Source of the DNA: CAVSUZ01 sp963791885
Lineage (GTDB): Bacteria; Pseudomonadota; Alphaproteobacteria; Acetobacterales; Acetobacteraceae
Length of the DNA: 64,000 nucleotides
NCBI GenBank assembly: GCA_963791885.1
Contig: CAWBUL010000004.1
Span: 496,001-560,000, forward strand
Direction: 5' to 3'
Shown: positions 26,327-35,182 of the stretch, piece by piece
Numbering within the stretch: position 1 is the first letter of the stretch
Layout: every line of letters starts with the position of its first letter
The notes under the pieces: generated by a model
The model's input: only the letters and a program-made list of their open reading frames with translations
Database searches by the model: none
Told to the model about the DNA's origin: nothing
Position numbers and translations under genes: made by a program

Positions 26327-26352
26327 GCGGCGCCTGTAGCACGAGGAACGCC

Positions 26353-27219
26353 ATGACGGTTCTGCTGTTCGGACATCGCGGCGCCCGCGGTCTCTATCCG
26401 GAGAACACGCTGGAAGGGTTCGCCGAGACGGTCGCGATCGGCGTGGACGGGATCGAACTCGATGTCGGCGTGACGTCGGATGGGATTGCGGTGGTTTCGC
26501 ACGACCCCGCGCTCAATCCCGATATCGCGCGGGCGCCGGATGGGCGTTGGATCGAGGCGCCGGGACCGCTGATCCGCTCCCTCACCTTGTCGGAGTTGCA
26601 GCGCTTCGACGTGGGGCGTGCCCGGCCGGGCGGTACGGTCGCGACCGTCCATCCGGCGCAGCAGCCGCGGGACGGGGCACGGATCCCCACACTCAAGCAG
26701 GCCCTCGAAGCTATTCCGGCAACGGTACTGATCGAGCTGAAGACCCTTGCGGACCGCCCCGAACTGACGGTCGCACCGGAAGCAATGGTGCGTGCCACTT
26801 TCGATGCGATCGACAAAGCCGGGGCTGGAGGACATGTGATCGTGGAGTCGTTCGACTGGCGGGGCCCGCGGCTCGCGCGCCGCCTGCGTCCTGCTCTTCC
26901 GGTCGCGTGGCTGACACGCGCGGAGACGGTCCGGAACGCGCGGCTGTGGTGGGACGGGCCGCATCCGGATGATTTCGGCGGCTCGGTCCCGCGCGCCGTG
27001 GCGGCCGAAGCGGCGCGCTCCACCTGGGCGCCGGAGCATGAGGACCTGACCGCGGACGCGGTGCAGGAGGCGCATGCATTGGGCTTGCGGGTACTGCCCT
27101 GGACGGTGAACGATCCGGCGCGGATGCGGACGCTGATCGCCTGGGGGGTGGACGGCTTCATCACCGATCGACCCGATCTGGGGCGCGCGGCGATTACTTC
27201 TTCCGGTCCGCCAGCGTGA
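26353..27219 (+). CDS. glycerophosphodiester phosphodiesterase
   Basis: A 288-residue GDPD-family enzyme; the ATG at 26353 has GAGGAA five bases upstream. Catalytic motifs are intact: HRGARGLYPENT (about 7-18), GIELDVGVTSDG with the metal-binding Glu and Asp (about 33-44), and VVSHDP. The C-terminal LPWTVNDPARMRTLIAWGVD and FITDRPD motifs of the TIM barrel are present. It hydrolyses glycerophosphodiesters to glycerol-3-phosphate. No signal peptide, so it acts in the cytosol. Its 3' end overlaps the convergent gene at 27194-27508 by 26 bp. Confidence 0.93.
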   Translation: MTVLLFGHRGARGLYPENTLEGFAETVAIGVDGIELDVGVTSDGIAVVSHDPALNPDIARAPDGRWIEAPGPLIRSLTLSELQRFDVGRARPGGTVATVHPAQQPRDGARIPTLKQALEAIPATVLIELKTLADRPELTVAPEAMVRATFDAIDKAGAGGHVIVESFDWRGPRLARRLRPALPVAWLTRAETVRNARLWWDGPHPDDFGGSVPRAVAAEAARSTWAPEHEDLTADAVQEAHALGLRVLPWTVNDPARMRTLIAWGVDGFITDRPDLGRAAITSSGPPA

Positions 27220-27508
27220 TGACGTTATTTGCGGATTTCGCCGTCTGCGACTTGCGTAGCAGTGCGGGAGAGACGTTCCAGTGCGCGCCCTGGTCGGTGA
27301 CCACGGTGACCGTCTTGCGGTTGTAGCGCGTGACCACACCGTGCAGCTGCGTGCTGCCGGACGGCTGGAACGACACGCGGTCCCCGATGCGGAAGGACAT
27401 CATGTCCATATGCGCGCGCATGTCCCGCAGCATGCGCAGACGGGCGACGACCCGATTGTTCAGTTCGATCAGTTCCTCTTCACTGAGCCGATCGATGTCG
27501 ATCGTCAT
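27194..27508 (-). CDS. conserved small protein with SH3/KOW-like barrel
   Basis: A 104-residue protein. The N-terminus is a helical hairpin (MTIDIDRLSEEELIELNNRV, then LRMLRDMRAHMDM). Residues about 40-85 form a small beta barrel (RIGDRVSFQPSGSTQLHGVV, then KTVTVVTDQGAHWNVSPALL) of the kind found in KOW/SH3-like domains. Unknown function, possibly nucleic-acid binding. The start overlaps the amine oxidase stop by 4 bp (ATGA), so the two are translationally coupled. Confidence 0.75.
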   Translation of the reverse strand: MTIDIDRLSEEELIELNNRVVARLRMLRDMRAHMDMMSFRIGDRVSFQPSGSTQLHGVVTRYNRKTVTVVTDQGAHWNVSPALLRKSQTAKSANNVITLADRKK

Positions 27509-29043
27509 GCGCGTCCTCCGATCCGCTCAAGAGCCGCATGCGCTGATTGAACCGCGCCTTCCTGCCAACCAGTGATGTAGGACAGGTGCTCGCCGGCGAA
27601 CAGGAACGGGCCCTCGCCCCGCAACAGCGTCTGGTAATGGGTCGCGCGATCGGCGCGGGCCCAGTCGGCCCACGCGCCTTGGCTGAAGGGAATGTTCTTC
27701 CAGGCGATGGAGACGCCGTTGCGGAGATAGCGGCCGTAATCAGGATGCAGGTGCGCGCCATCCGCCAGCGCGTTCTGAAGCCGCTGCTCGGGCGGCAGTG
27801 CGGCGAACCGGTCGCCAATGTCCTGCGACCAGATATAGGCGCCGACGAGGATGCCTTTGCGCTGCTGCAGCCCCGCCGTGGGGTACCAGATCTGCGTGAT
27901 GTCGCGGCTGGTCCAGGAGATGCCGCCGTAGATCTGCTGATCCAGCTCCCAGAACCGGCGCTCCGCCTGAAACGCGACCTTGCCGGCGGGCACATAGGAG
28001 GGCGCGGCGATCGCGGCCTGGATCGCCGGCGGGAAATCCGCGGGAATCGACCGGAGCACCGAAAGCGGAATGGTGATCACCACCGTCGAAGCGATCTCTT
28101 CATGGCTGCGTCCGGTTCGCGCGTCCTTCCAGACGATGCGGGCGTCGCTCGCGGTGCGCCTGATCTCGGTGACCGCGGCATTGAGGCGGATGCGGCGCTG
28201 AAGCCGGCTGTAGAAAGCCTGACCGATGCGCCCCATGCCGCCGACGGGCTGCACCATCGTCGGGGCCATGTCTGCGAAGTCGCCGAACTCAAGCGGCCCC
28301 TTCCAGAAATCGGCCTGCAAGATCTCCGCGAACGGCAGCGGTGGATTGTACGTGCCGGGCTCTGTGGTGGGCGGCGTCGCCCAGCCGGCGCGGGAGGAGC
28401 CATGATAGCGCAGGTCGGTGCCGAGCCCGCCAAACGCGCGAACAAAGTCCTTAAGGCGGCTGGCATCATCCGATGACAGCGCTTCATTGATGCCGATCGC
28501 CTTGGCGGCCAGTTCCGCGACATAACCGCGGGTGTCCTCGACGATCCACCGATTGAGCTGTGGTGCGCCGTTGAACGCCGCGTCGTCTTGCATCAGGGCG
28601 GCCCGATCGTCGTTACACATGACCTCGAGCGGAACGTTCAGCTCCCGGCAGTAGGAGAGAATGCCCTGGTGGTGGTACGGAAGGCGGGCCGGTCCGGGAT
28701 TGAAATACAGGTATGGGGCACGGTCCCAGGCGACACGCTGGACGGAGGCAAATTCGCGCACCTCGTCACCGTCCCGCAGCGACCAGTTGCGGCCCCCGGC
28801 GCGCGGACGCGCCTCCAGGATCAGCGGGTCGTAGCCGGCTTTTTCCAGCTCCAGCCCCAGGACCATGCCGGCAATACCGGCGCCAAGGACCAGGACCTTT
28901 CGCCCACTCCCTGGCGGGAGAGGCGGTGGGCCGGCGTCAGCCGACGCTGGCAGAAGCCCCATCGCGGCCAGAGTGTGGAACGCGGCAAGCGGCCCGCCCG
29001 CCCTGCCCACGAAGTGGATCAGGCGGCGCCGCGTCAGCGCCAC
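27505..29043 (-). CDS. Tat-exported FAD-dependent amine oxidase
   Basis: A 512-residue flavin monoamine oxidase-family protein. The N-terminus has a twin-arginine signal (TRRRLIHFVGRAGG, hydrophobic stretch, ASADA), so it is exported folded. The FAD dinucleotide motif VLGAGIAGMVLGLELEKAG is followed by ARPRAGGRN. The C-terminus has PFLFAGEHLSYITGWQEGAV, the conserved second FAD contact. The substrate is unknown; family members act on amines or L-amino acids. It is followed by the coupled small barrel protein and preceded by the DUF3576 lipoprotein gene. Confidence 0.9.
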   Translation of the reverse strand: MALTRRRLIHFVGRAGGPLAAFHTLAAMGLLPASADAGPPPLPPGSGRKVLVLGAGIAGMVLGLELEKAGYDPLILEARPRAGGRNWSLRDGDEVREFASVQRVAWDRAPYLYFNPGPARLPYHHQGILSYCRELNVPLEVMCNDDRAALMQDDAAFNGAPQLNRWIVEDTRGYVAELAAKAIGINEALSSDDASRLKDFVRAFGGLGTDLRYHGSSRAGWATPPTTEPGTYNPPLPFAEILQADFWKGPLEFGDFADMAPTMVQPVGGMGRIGQAFYSRLQRRIRLNAAVTEIRRTASDARIVWKDARTGRSHEEIASTVVITIPLSVLRSIPADFPPAIQAAIAAPSYVPAGKVAFQAERRFWELDQQIYGGISWTSRDITQIWYPTAGLQQRKGILVGAYIWSQDIGDRFAALPPEQRLQNALADGAHLHPDYGRYLRNGVSIAWKNIPFSQGAWADWARADRATHYQTLLRGEGPFLFAGEHLSYITGWQEGAVQSAHAALERIGGRA

Positions 29044-29052
29044 TGGCGCGCC

Positions 29053-29593
29053 TTACTGACTGGCGGTCTGGATACGAAGCTGGCGGGCGCGGGACAGAAC
29101 CTTGTTCTCGATGTCGCCGACCGTCACCGGGCTGACGGGCTGATCCACCCAGTGCCCGTCCTGCAGGACCTGGCGGAAGAGGGAGACGCGCAGGCCATCT
29201 GCACGCAACTCGCGGCCCAGGATGTAGGCGATGGCCTTGAAGCGCTCATCCGGCGAGTCGGGCGGAGAATACCAGTCGGTGATGATCACACCGCCGAACG
29301 GGTCGGCCGACTGGAGCGGCATGAAGGACAGCGTGTCCAACGCGCCGCGCCACAGATAGGCGTTGACCCCGATGGAACCGCCTCCGCCCACGCCTTGGTC
29401 GGGGTTCGTCTTGTTGCTCCCGAAAATACTGCCGAGCAGCCCGCCTTGGCCCTGACCGCTGGAAAACATCGAGCCCCTGGGCGCCCGTGCCACCGGCCTC
29501 GTGGTAGTCATTCATCGTCGTTTCTTGGGACCGCACGCCGCAGGCCGTCAAAATCGCGAGCGCAACAAAGGGAAGCAGGCGGCGAGCGAGCAT
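29053..29593 (-). pseudogene. DUF3576 lipoprotein gene with an apparent one-base frameshift
   Basis: The ATG at 29593 (AGGA seven bases upstream) gives a lipoprotein signal: MLARRLLPFVALAILTACG, lipobox LTAC. The frame continues to TMNDYHEAGGTGAQG, then leaves the family pattern. The DUF3576 body (SMFSSGQGQGGLLGSIFG to the stop at 29053, with ITDWYSPPDSPDERFKA) is in the next frame. Deleting one C from the run at 29474-29477 joins them into about 179 residues. DUF3576 proteins are common outer-membrane-type lipoproteins of Alphaproteobacteria. A sequencing error is quite possible because a conserved gene is affected. Confidence 0.78.
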
Positions 29594-29652
29594 GGACAAT
29601 TCCTGAGCCATGATGCGACTTTTAGCGCCCGGAGCCGGATTCGGACAAGATA

Positions 29653-31605
29653 TCATCCTTTACCACTACCGGCGGGGCCGGCGTAGAACAAGCCACGAGC
29701 GCCCAGGAGGGCCAGGACGATGACGATCTGCACCGCGGCCATGAGCATCGCGATCGCCGAGGCCAGGGAGTAGTCGTACTGCTCGAACGCGGCCTCGTAG
29801 GCGGCGATGGACATCACGCGGGTGGTTCCGGCCGGTTCCCCCAGCAGGATGGCGGACGGAAAGACCGAGAAGGCCTGCACAAACGACAACGCAAGCGTAA
29901 TGGTCAGGCCGGGAATGAGCAGCGGCAGCAGCACGCGGCGAAAACGCTCGCGCGCGCCGGCGCCCAGCATAGCGGCCGCGTTTTCCAGCCCGGGGTCCAC
30001 GCCGGTCACGTAGGACAGCGTCAGCAGGAAGGTGAACGGGAACCCGGTGATCACCAGGGACAGGAAAACGCCCCAGTAATTGTGCAGCAGACGGACCGGA
30101 TGATCGACCAGCCCGAGATCGAGCAGAATCCGATTCACCCAGCCGCGAGGACCGAGATAGGTCAGCAGGCCCTCGGCCACGAGTACGGTGCCAAGGGTGA
30201 TGGGGACCACAAGAATGGTGGTGAGCAGGCGCTGATGACGCATCAGCCGAACGCGGAGCGCCACGGGGATCGAGGCTATCACGTTCAGTAGCGTGACCGG
30301 CACTGCGAGGACCAGGGTCTTGGTGATCGTGGTCCAGAGGAACGGATCGGAGAAGAACTTGGCATAATTGCCAAGCACACCGCCTGATTTCGGATGGAAC
30401 GACAGCCAGAGACCGTAGAGGAACGGATAGACGAACAGCGCCAGCACGAAGATGACGGCAGGCAAAACGAGCAGGGTAACGCCGTCGAGACCCCAGGCGC
30501 GCAGGCGCAAACGGATCGGGGGCGCGGCAGCCGGAAGCGTGAGGCTCATGCCGAACCGCCATAGATCAGCACGCGTTCGGCCGGCGCGTTCAGGCGGATC
30601 GAACTCGCCCTGCATCACGCGCTGTTCGGCGCGGAAGTAGAGTTCGGATCCATCGGCGGTACGCGCCAATCCGTAGAAGTCGCGCCCGCGGTATTCGGCC
30701 ATCTCGACCGTGGCGGCGATCGGACCATCGCTGCAGGGCGTCAGATCTTCAGGGCGGATGGCGACGATCGCGGTACCGTCCACCGCATCTACGGGTGTGC
30801 CAGGCAGTGAAGCGCCGGCGACATTAACCGTCACGGCATTTCCGGTGGCGTGCGCGGTCGTGCGAAGCAAGTTTCGATAGCCCATGAACTCGGCCACGTC
30901 CGGATGGGCCGGACGGGCGTAGAGATCCTCGGGCGAACCGACCTGACGCATCTCGCCCTCGCGCATCACCACGATACGGTCCGCGAGCGACAGCGCCTCA
31001 TCCTGGTCGTGCGTGACGTAGATCGTGGCGCAGCCGAGCGTGTTGTGGATGCGCCGGATCTCCGCTCGCATTTCCAGCCGCAGCTTGGCATCGAGATTCG
31101 ACAGCGGTTCGTCCATCAGGACCAGAGGCGGTTCGACCACGATGGCGCGGGCGATCGCGACGCGCTGCTGCTGTCCGCCGGAGATCTGGCCGGGCAGCTT
31201 GTCCCCCTGCGCTGTCAGGCGCACCAGCGTGAGCGCTTCCTCCACCCGGCGGGCGATTTCGGCCTTCGGCCGGCGCTGGGTCACCAGGCCAAAGCCGATA
31301 TTCCGCCGCACCGTCATGTGGGGAAACAGCGCGTAGTTCTGGAAGACCATGCCGAAGCCACGGCGTTCGGGGCCCAATTGGTCGATGCGGCGATCATCGA
31401 GCCAGATCGCCCCGCCTGTCAGATCCAGCAGCCCCGCGATGCAGTTCAGCGCGGTGGATTTGCCGCAGCCGGACGGGCCGAGGAGCGCGATGAACTCTCC
31501 CCGGTTGACCGTCAGCGTGACGTCCTGAAGCGCGTTCAGCGTACCGAAACGCCGGCTGATGTGATCCAGGCGCAGACTGCGGAAATCGCGCGATTCGATC
31601 GCCAT
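29653..31605 (-). CDS. ABC importer ATPase joined in frame to its permease (likely by a frameshift)
   Basis: One 650-codon frame. Residues 1-330 are a PotA/FbpC-type ATPase: Walker A GPSGCGKST, Q-loop FQNYALFPHM, signature SGGQQQRVAIARA, Walker B LVLMDEP, H-loop THDQDEAL, then a TOBE domain (AIRPEDL). Residues about 353-650 are an inner-membrane permease with about six hydrophobic segments and an EAA-type loop (AAAMLGAGARERFRRVLLPL). The ATPase's natural end seems to lie in another frame (IRLNAPAERVLIYGGSA, stop at 30546-30548, overlapping the permease ATG at 30549). Removing one base at about 30602 restores two overlapping genes. So the fusion is probably a frameshift, real or technical. Only one permease is present. 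Confidence 0.85.
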   Translation of the reverse strand: MAIESRDFRSLRLDHISRRFGTLNALQDVTLTVNRGEFIALLGPSGCGKSTALNCIAGLLDLTGGAIWLDDRRIDQLGPERRGFGMVFQNYALFPHMTVRRNIGFGLVTQRRPKAEIARRVEEALTLVRLTAQGDKLPGQISGGQQQRVAIARAIVVEPPLVLMDEPLSNLDAKLRLEMRAEIRRIHNTLGCATIYVTHDQDEALSLADRIVVMREGEMRQVGSPEDLYARPAHPDVAEFMGYRNLLRTTAHATGNAVTVNVAGASLPGTPVDAVDGTAIVAIRPEDLTPCSDGPIAATVEMAEYRGRDFYGLARTADGSELYFRAEQRVMQGEFDPPERAGRTRADLWRFGMSLTLPAAAPPIRLRLRAWGLDGVTLLVLPAVIFVLALFVYPFLYGLWLSFHPKSGGVLGNYAKFFSDPFLWTTITKTLVLAVPVTLLNVIASIPVALRVRLMRHQRLLTTILVVPITLGTVLVAEGLLTYLGPRGWVNRILLDLGLVDHPVRLLHNYWGVFLSLVITGFPFTFLLTLSYVTGVDPGLENAAAMLGAGARERFRRVLLPLLIPGLTITLALSFVQAFSVFPSAILLGEPAGTTRVMSIAAYEAAFEQYDYSLASAIAMLMAAVQIVIVLALLGARGLFYAGPAGSGKG

Positions 31606-31618
31606 TCAGGAAGCGAGC

Positions 31619-32806
31619 CTATTTACCGACATTCGCGCCGATCTGCTTGTCCCAGCGGTCGAACGCGTAAACCATCTTCTGCGCCGGCAGCGGCGGGTTC
31701 TGCGGCGTGTCGGCCAGCAGTTTCACGTAGATCGGCCGGTCGTACTCCTTGATGACTTTCTGATCGTCGGCCGGCGCCATCGACAGCGGCACGTTCTGCA
31801 CCGCGGGACCGGGATAGAAGTAGCCCTTGTCCCACGCAAAGGCCTGGGCGTGCGGCGTGAGCATGTAGTTCATCAGGTTCAGCAGCACGGCCAAGTGGTC
31901 GTTCGACACGCCCTTCGGCACGCACATGTAATGGGCGTCAGTGACGAAGTGGAAGCCCTCCAGCGTACCGATCTGCGCCTCCTTCGGTACGACGCCGAGC
32001 GCGCGTGGATTGATGTCCCAGCCCGTCATCGTCACGGTCATGGAGCGTGAGCCCTCGCCTAGTTCCTTCATCAAGGCGCCGGTGCCGGTGGGATAATATT
32101 CAATGTATTTACCGATCTCACGCAGATAGGCCCAGCTCTTGTCCCAGCCATTGGCCGGATCCATCGGGTCCTTGTCGCCCAGGATGTACGGCAGGCCCAT
32201 CAGCCAGCAGCGGCCTGGGCCGGAATTGGCCGGGCGGGCGTAGATGAACTGGCCCTTATTCGCCTTCGCCCAATCGAGCAGCGCCTGTGCGGTTGTGGGC
32301 GGCGTTTTCACCATGTCGGGCATGTATTCCAAAAGCGGACCGCCCGGGCAGTAGCTGACGCACACACCCTGATTCTCCGCCAGGTCCTGCATCTTCTGTG
32401 CGCCCGGCAACAGAATCTGCTGCAGGTTCGGCAGATCGCCCGCGTAATCGGGATACATCTGAATCCACAGCTTCTGGTCGATGCCAGCCGACAGCGCGTC
32501 GGTGCCTGTCAGTACCAGGTCGATATCCACCCGCCCGGCCGCCTGCTGCGCCTTGAGCTTGCCGGGCAGCTCCGGTGCGGTCGCCTGTGTATAGTTGATG
32601 GTGGAAACCAGCTTGGGATTTGCCTGCAGATAGTCCTGGAACGCCGGCCGCGTGAGCTGAAGATTTCCCGCCACGTCGATGATGTTGAGCGTGATGGGTG
32701 AGGAGGGCAGGGGCGGGGCGGCGGCGCGGGCGCGGGTGATGCCCCCGAGGACCGCTGTGCCAGCGGCGCTTGCGAGGACAGTGCGGCGTGTCAGGCTGAG
32801 CGGCAT
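31619..32806 (-). CDS. extracellular solute-binding protein (PotD-like) of the ABC importer
   Basis: A 395-residue periplasmic protein with a twin-arginine-like signal (LTRRTVLASAAGTAVLGG, cleavage near ARA-AP). The mature part begins ITLNIIDVAGNLQLTRPAF, the first strand and helix of a class II binding protein. It continues with VDIDLVLTGTDALSAG, YCPGGPLLEYMP and the hinge-like KGVSNDHLAVLLNLMNYML. Proteins of this group bind polyamines, iron or organic ions; the ligand cannot be read here. It precedes the ATPase gene by 13 bp. Confidence 0.9.
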   Translation of the reverse strand: MPLSLTRRTVLASAAGTAVLGGITRARAAAPPLPSSPITLNIIDVAGNLQLTRPAFQDYLQANPKLVSTINYTQATAPELPGKLKAQQAAGRVDIDLVLTGTDALSAGIDQKLWIQMYPDYAGDLPNLQQILLPGAQKMQDLAENQGVCVSYCPGGPLLEYMPDMVKTPPTTAQALLDWAKANKGQFIYARPANSGPGRCWLMGLPYILGDKDPMDPANGWDKSWAYLREIGKYIEYYPTGTGALMKELGEGSRSMTVTMTGWDINPRALGVVPKEAQIGTLEGFHFVTDAHYMCVPKGVSNDHLAVLLNLMNYMLTPHAQAFAWDKGYFYPGPAVQNVPLSMAPADDQKVIKEYDRPIYVKLLADTPQNPPLPAQKMVYAFDRWDKQIGANVGK

Positions 32807-32965
32807 GGACGTTCCCTTGGGTTGGTGCTTAGGGCATCGTTAGAGACACGAGATCGTGTGAGTAAGCCCCTAACCAGCCTGACGCAACGGACGCTTGCGG
32901 AGCGGCCGAAGGCCCCATGAGCAAATGCCCCGCGCTGCGGCACTTGGAGCCGATCGGCCGTACGA

Positions 32966-33430
32966 TCAGAGCGGGATCGCCAACAGCGTGTCGATGCGCT
33001 GGCTGTCGCAGATCACGATGCGCTCTGTGAAGCGAAGCATCCCGTCATCGTCCTGGACGCGATCACGGTAAAGACCAGCGGCGAAGATATCCATCTGGCC
33101 GTCGCGCATCGTACGCACAACCAAAAAGGGCGTTTCGGCGGCGAGAGATGGTCCACTCTCCGACAGGATGCGCGGGAGACCAAGGATGTGACGGTACGCC
33201 TGCCGTTCATAAATATTGGCGCGGCGAAGCGCCATGACACGGTCCTGCAGCATGCCTCGGCTATCGGCAAAGATAATGCCCGCAGCAAGATTTCGCCTGA
33301 CGTTATCCGCGCTGGTGATCTTGTAGAGACAGGGATCGAGAAAGAAGTTCGGCCAGTCCTCTAGCCGGTCGGAGTCGATCGCGGCGGCGTAGTCCGCGTT
33401 GAGCGTGGCGAGACGAAGCAGCGCGTCCAT
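32966..33430 (-). CDS. ring-hydroxylating dioxygenase, beta subunit
   Basis: A 154-residue protein from the ATG at 33430, one base after the alpha-subunit stop, so translation is coupled. The beginning (MDALLRLATLNADYAAAIDS, DRLEDWPNFFLD) and RRANIYERQAYRHILG, FLVVRTMRDGQMDIFAAG and RIVICDSQRIDTLLAIPL are typical of the NTF2-like beta subunit of aromatic dioxygenases. It packs against alpha trimers and is mostly structural. Full length for the family. Confidence 0.92.
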   Translation of the reverse strand: MDALLRLATLNADYAAAIDSDRLEDWPNFFLDPCLYKITSADNVRRNLAAGIIFADSRGMLQDRVMALRRANIYERQAYRHILGLPRILSESGPSLAAETPFLVVRTMRDGQMDIFAAGLYRDRVQDDDGMLRFTERIVICDSQRIDTLLAIPL

Positions 33431-33431
33431 G

Positions 33432-34673
33432 CTAGATCCCCATCGTCGCGCGCCACTGCTTCCAGAAACCCCGCACAGCGGTTTCGCTCGCGCGGCTTTC
33501 CTGGCTCTCGGTTCCGGCACCGCCCATTTCCAGCATCGCCTCCTGATCGCCCGCCGCGGCTGCGCCACGCTCGACGAAGTTACCGATGCATCCGTCCTCG
33601 AGAGAAACATATCCCGCAGGGCCGGTGAGGTTGATCTGACGCAGGCGATTGCGCCGCATGTCCTCGGTATCGTCGGCATAGCCAAGAAAGATCCAGTGCA
33701 GGTCGGTCTGGTCGCGGCCGCGGGGAAGGAAGTGGCGCACCGACATGATATTGCGCGTGCGCTGGAAGACCATCGTGGGAAAGATGGAGAGAATCTGCTG
33801 CTGGATCTGATCGCCATGCTCGTCGTGCCATTCGAGCAGCGACGGATCGGCCAGTCGGAGTTCGTCATCCACGGAGCGGATGCCGTCATAGGCACGGTCC
33901 ATGATTTCGGCTGAACCAATCGTGGTGGAGGCATGGCATCCGCCATAGGGGCTGACGAACACGCCGCCGCGCTGGCTCAGGCGGGTAATCTTGAAGGTGG
34001 CGAAGAACACATGGAGCAGGCTGGCGTGGTAGGTGTCGCGAACGTTTTCGGCGTACAGTTTCCAGTTGTTCGGCAGGGCTTCGGTGAAGCGGCCGATCAC
34101 CTCCAGCTTGCGGCCCGCTGCGACGCCGAGAAAGCGGGCGACGTCCGGGCCGACATACTCCTCGAAGGGCGGCGTCTCGCTCGAGAGCGTTCCGAAAATC
34201 AGGCCGTGACGAGAGGTTACGCGCAGTTTCCGCGGTCCGTGCTGTTCGGGGCGGAAGTCGGATGCCATGCCGCCGTGACCATTCACGCCGCGCTGGAAGG
34301 CAACGGAACGGAGCGTGCCTTCGAGGTCGTAGCGCCATGAATGATAGACGCAGGTGAAGTCCTTGGCGCCGGAGCCGCAATCATCGAAGCAGATCAAAGA
34401 ACCGCGGTGAACGCAGCGGTTCTCGAACGCGGTGATATCGCCGGATGGCAGCCGGACGACGACAACCGGCATACGGCCCACGAAGGTGGTGCGCCAATCA
34501 CCGGCGTCGGGGATATCCACCTCAAGGCACAGGAAATTCCAGCTCTGCCCCTGAAACAGCCGCTCCTGCTCCTGGTCCAGGATGGCGGGATCCTGGTAAG
34601 CCCAGAACGGGGTGCGCGTGAGGCCCTGCGGCCAGAGGCGTGCGGGTGCGAGACCGGTGATTGTATCGGGCAT
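33432..34673 (-). CDS. aromatic ring-hydroxylating dioxygenase, alpha subunit (Rieske)
   Basis: A 413-residue oxygenase; the ATG at 34673 follows a GGGAGGG ribosome site. The Rieske 2Fe-2S motif is complete: CVHRGSLICF, then CVYHSWRYDLEG (C-x-H and C-x2-H). The mononuclear iron site is in NVRDTYHASLLHVF (two His), with the bridging Asp in the same segment. It would dihydroxylate or demethylate an aromatic or related acid using electrons from a reductase not found in this window. The adjacent ABC importer may bring in the substrate, but this is only context. The upstream gene is divergent. Confidence 0.93.
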   Translation of the reverse strand: MPDTITGLAPARLWPQGLTRTPFWAYQDPAILDQEQERLFQGQSWNFLCLEVDIPDAGDWRTTFVGRMPVVVVRLPSGDITAFENRCVHRGSLICFDDCGSGAKDFTCVYHSWRYDLEGTLRSVAFQRGVNGHGGMASDFRPEQHGPRKLRVTSRHGLIFGTLSSETPPFEEYVGPDVARFLGVAAGRKLEVIGRFTEALPNNWKLYAENVRDTYHASLLHVFFATFKITRLSQRGGVFVSPYGGCHASTTIGSAEIMDRAYDGIRSVDDELRLADPSLLEWHDEHGDQIQQQILSIFPTMVFQRTRNIMSVRHFLPRGRDQTDLHWIFLGYADDTEDMRRNRLRQINLTGPAGYVSLEDGCIGNFVERGAAAAGDQEAMLEMGGAGTESQESRASETAVRGFWKQWRATMGI

Positions 34674-34817
34674 GGGACGGCCCTCCCTGTCGCGTATCGT
34701 TCTCCAATCTTGTTCGGCCCGCAACCTGCCCTGTGACGGACACAATCAGGAAACAGGGGAGATACAAACGGACTCTATCTCACGGCGATGATCGAAAAGC
34801 TCCGAGGAGGACGGATC

Positions 34818-35102
34818 ATGACCGGACTAAAACGGCTCAGCGTTCTGGCGATCGCGTTGCCAGTTATTGGCGCCGGGCTGATGGCTGCAAGTCCCGCAAA
34901 GGCGTGGGTGCGTTGGGGCGTCGGTGTTGGCGTGGTTGTGCCGCCCGTCGTGGTCGCTCCACCGCCGGTTTACTATGCGCCGCCTCCGCCCGTGTACTAC
35001 GCGCCGCCTCCGGTTGCGTACTACCCAGCGCCGGTGCATCGGCCAGTCTGGGTTCCGGGCCGCTGGGTGCGCGGATACTGGGTGCCAGGCCACTACGTCT
35101 AA
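34818..35102 (+). CDS. secreted proline/tyrosine-rich small protein
   Basis: A 94-residue protein; the ATG at 34818 has GAGGAGG eight bases upstream. It has a signal peptide (GLKRLSVLAIALPVIGAGLM, cleavage after SPAKA). The mature part is a valine/proline/tyrosine repeat (PPPVYYAPP units) ending RWVRGYWVPGHYV. Such YXPPP-type proteins are common in Proteobacteria and are thought to be envelope-associated; function unknown. It is divergent from the dioxygenase and followed by a perfect hairpin. Confidence 0.85.
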   Translation: MTGLKRLSVLAIALPVIGAGLMAASPAKAWVRWGVGVGVVVPPVVVAPPPVYYAPPPPVYYAPPPVAYYPAPVHRPVWVPGRWVRGYWVPGHYV

Positions 35103-35135
35103 GCAGCGATCGCGCTCTAAAACAAAGAGAATTAT

Positions 35136-35168
35136 AGCATGAGCGGTTCAATCTGAACCGCTCATGCT
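35136..35168 (+). terminator. perfect 15-bp stem-loop
   Basis: Arms 35136-35150 and 35154-35168 are fully complementary (AGCATGAGCGGTTCA) around the loop ATC. It lies 34 bp after the stop of the proline-rich gene and 15 bp before the phosphatase start. No T-run follows, so it may be a processed or bidirectional structure rather than a classic terminator. Confidence 0.75.
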
Positions 35169-35182
35169 GTAAGCCCGCCTAC

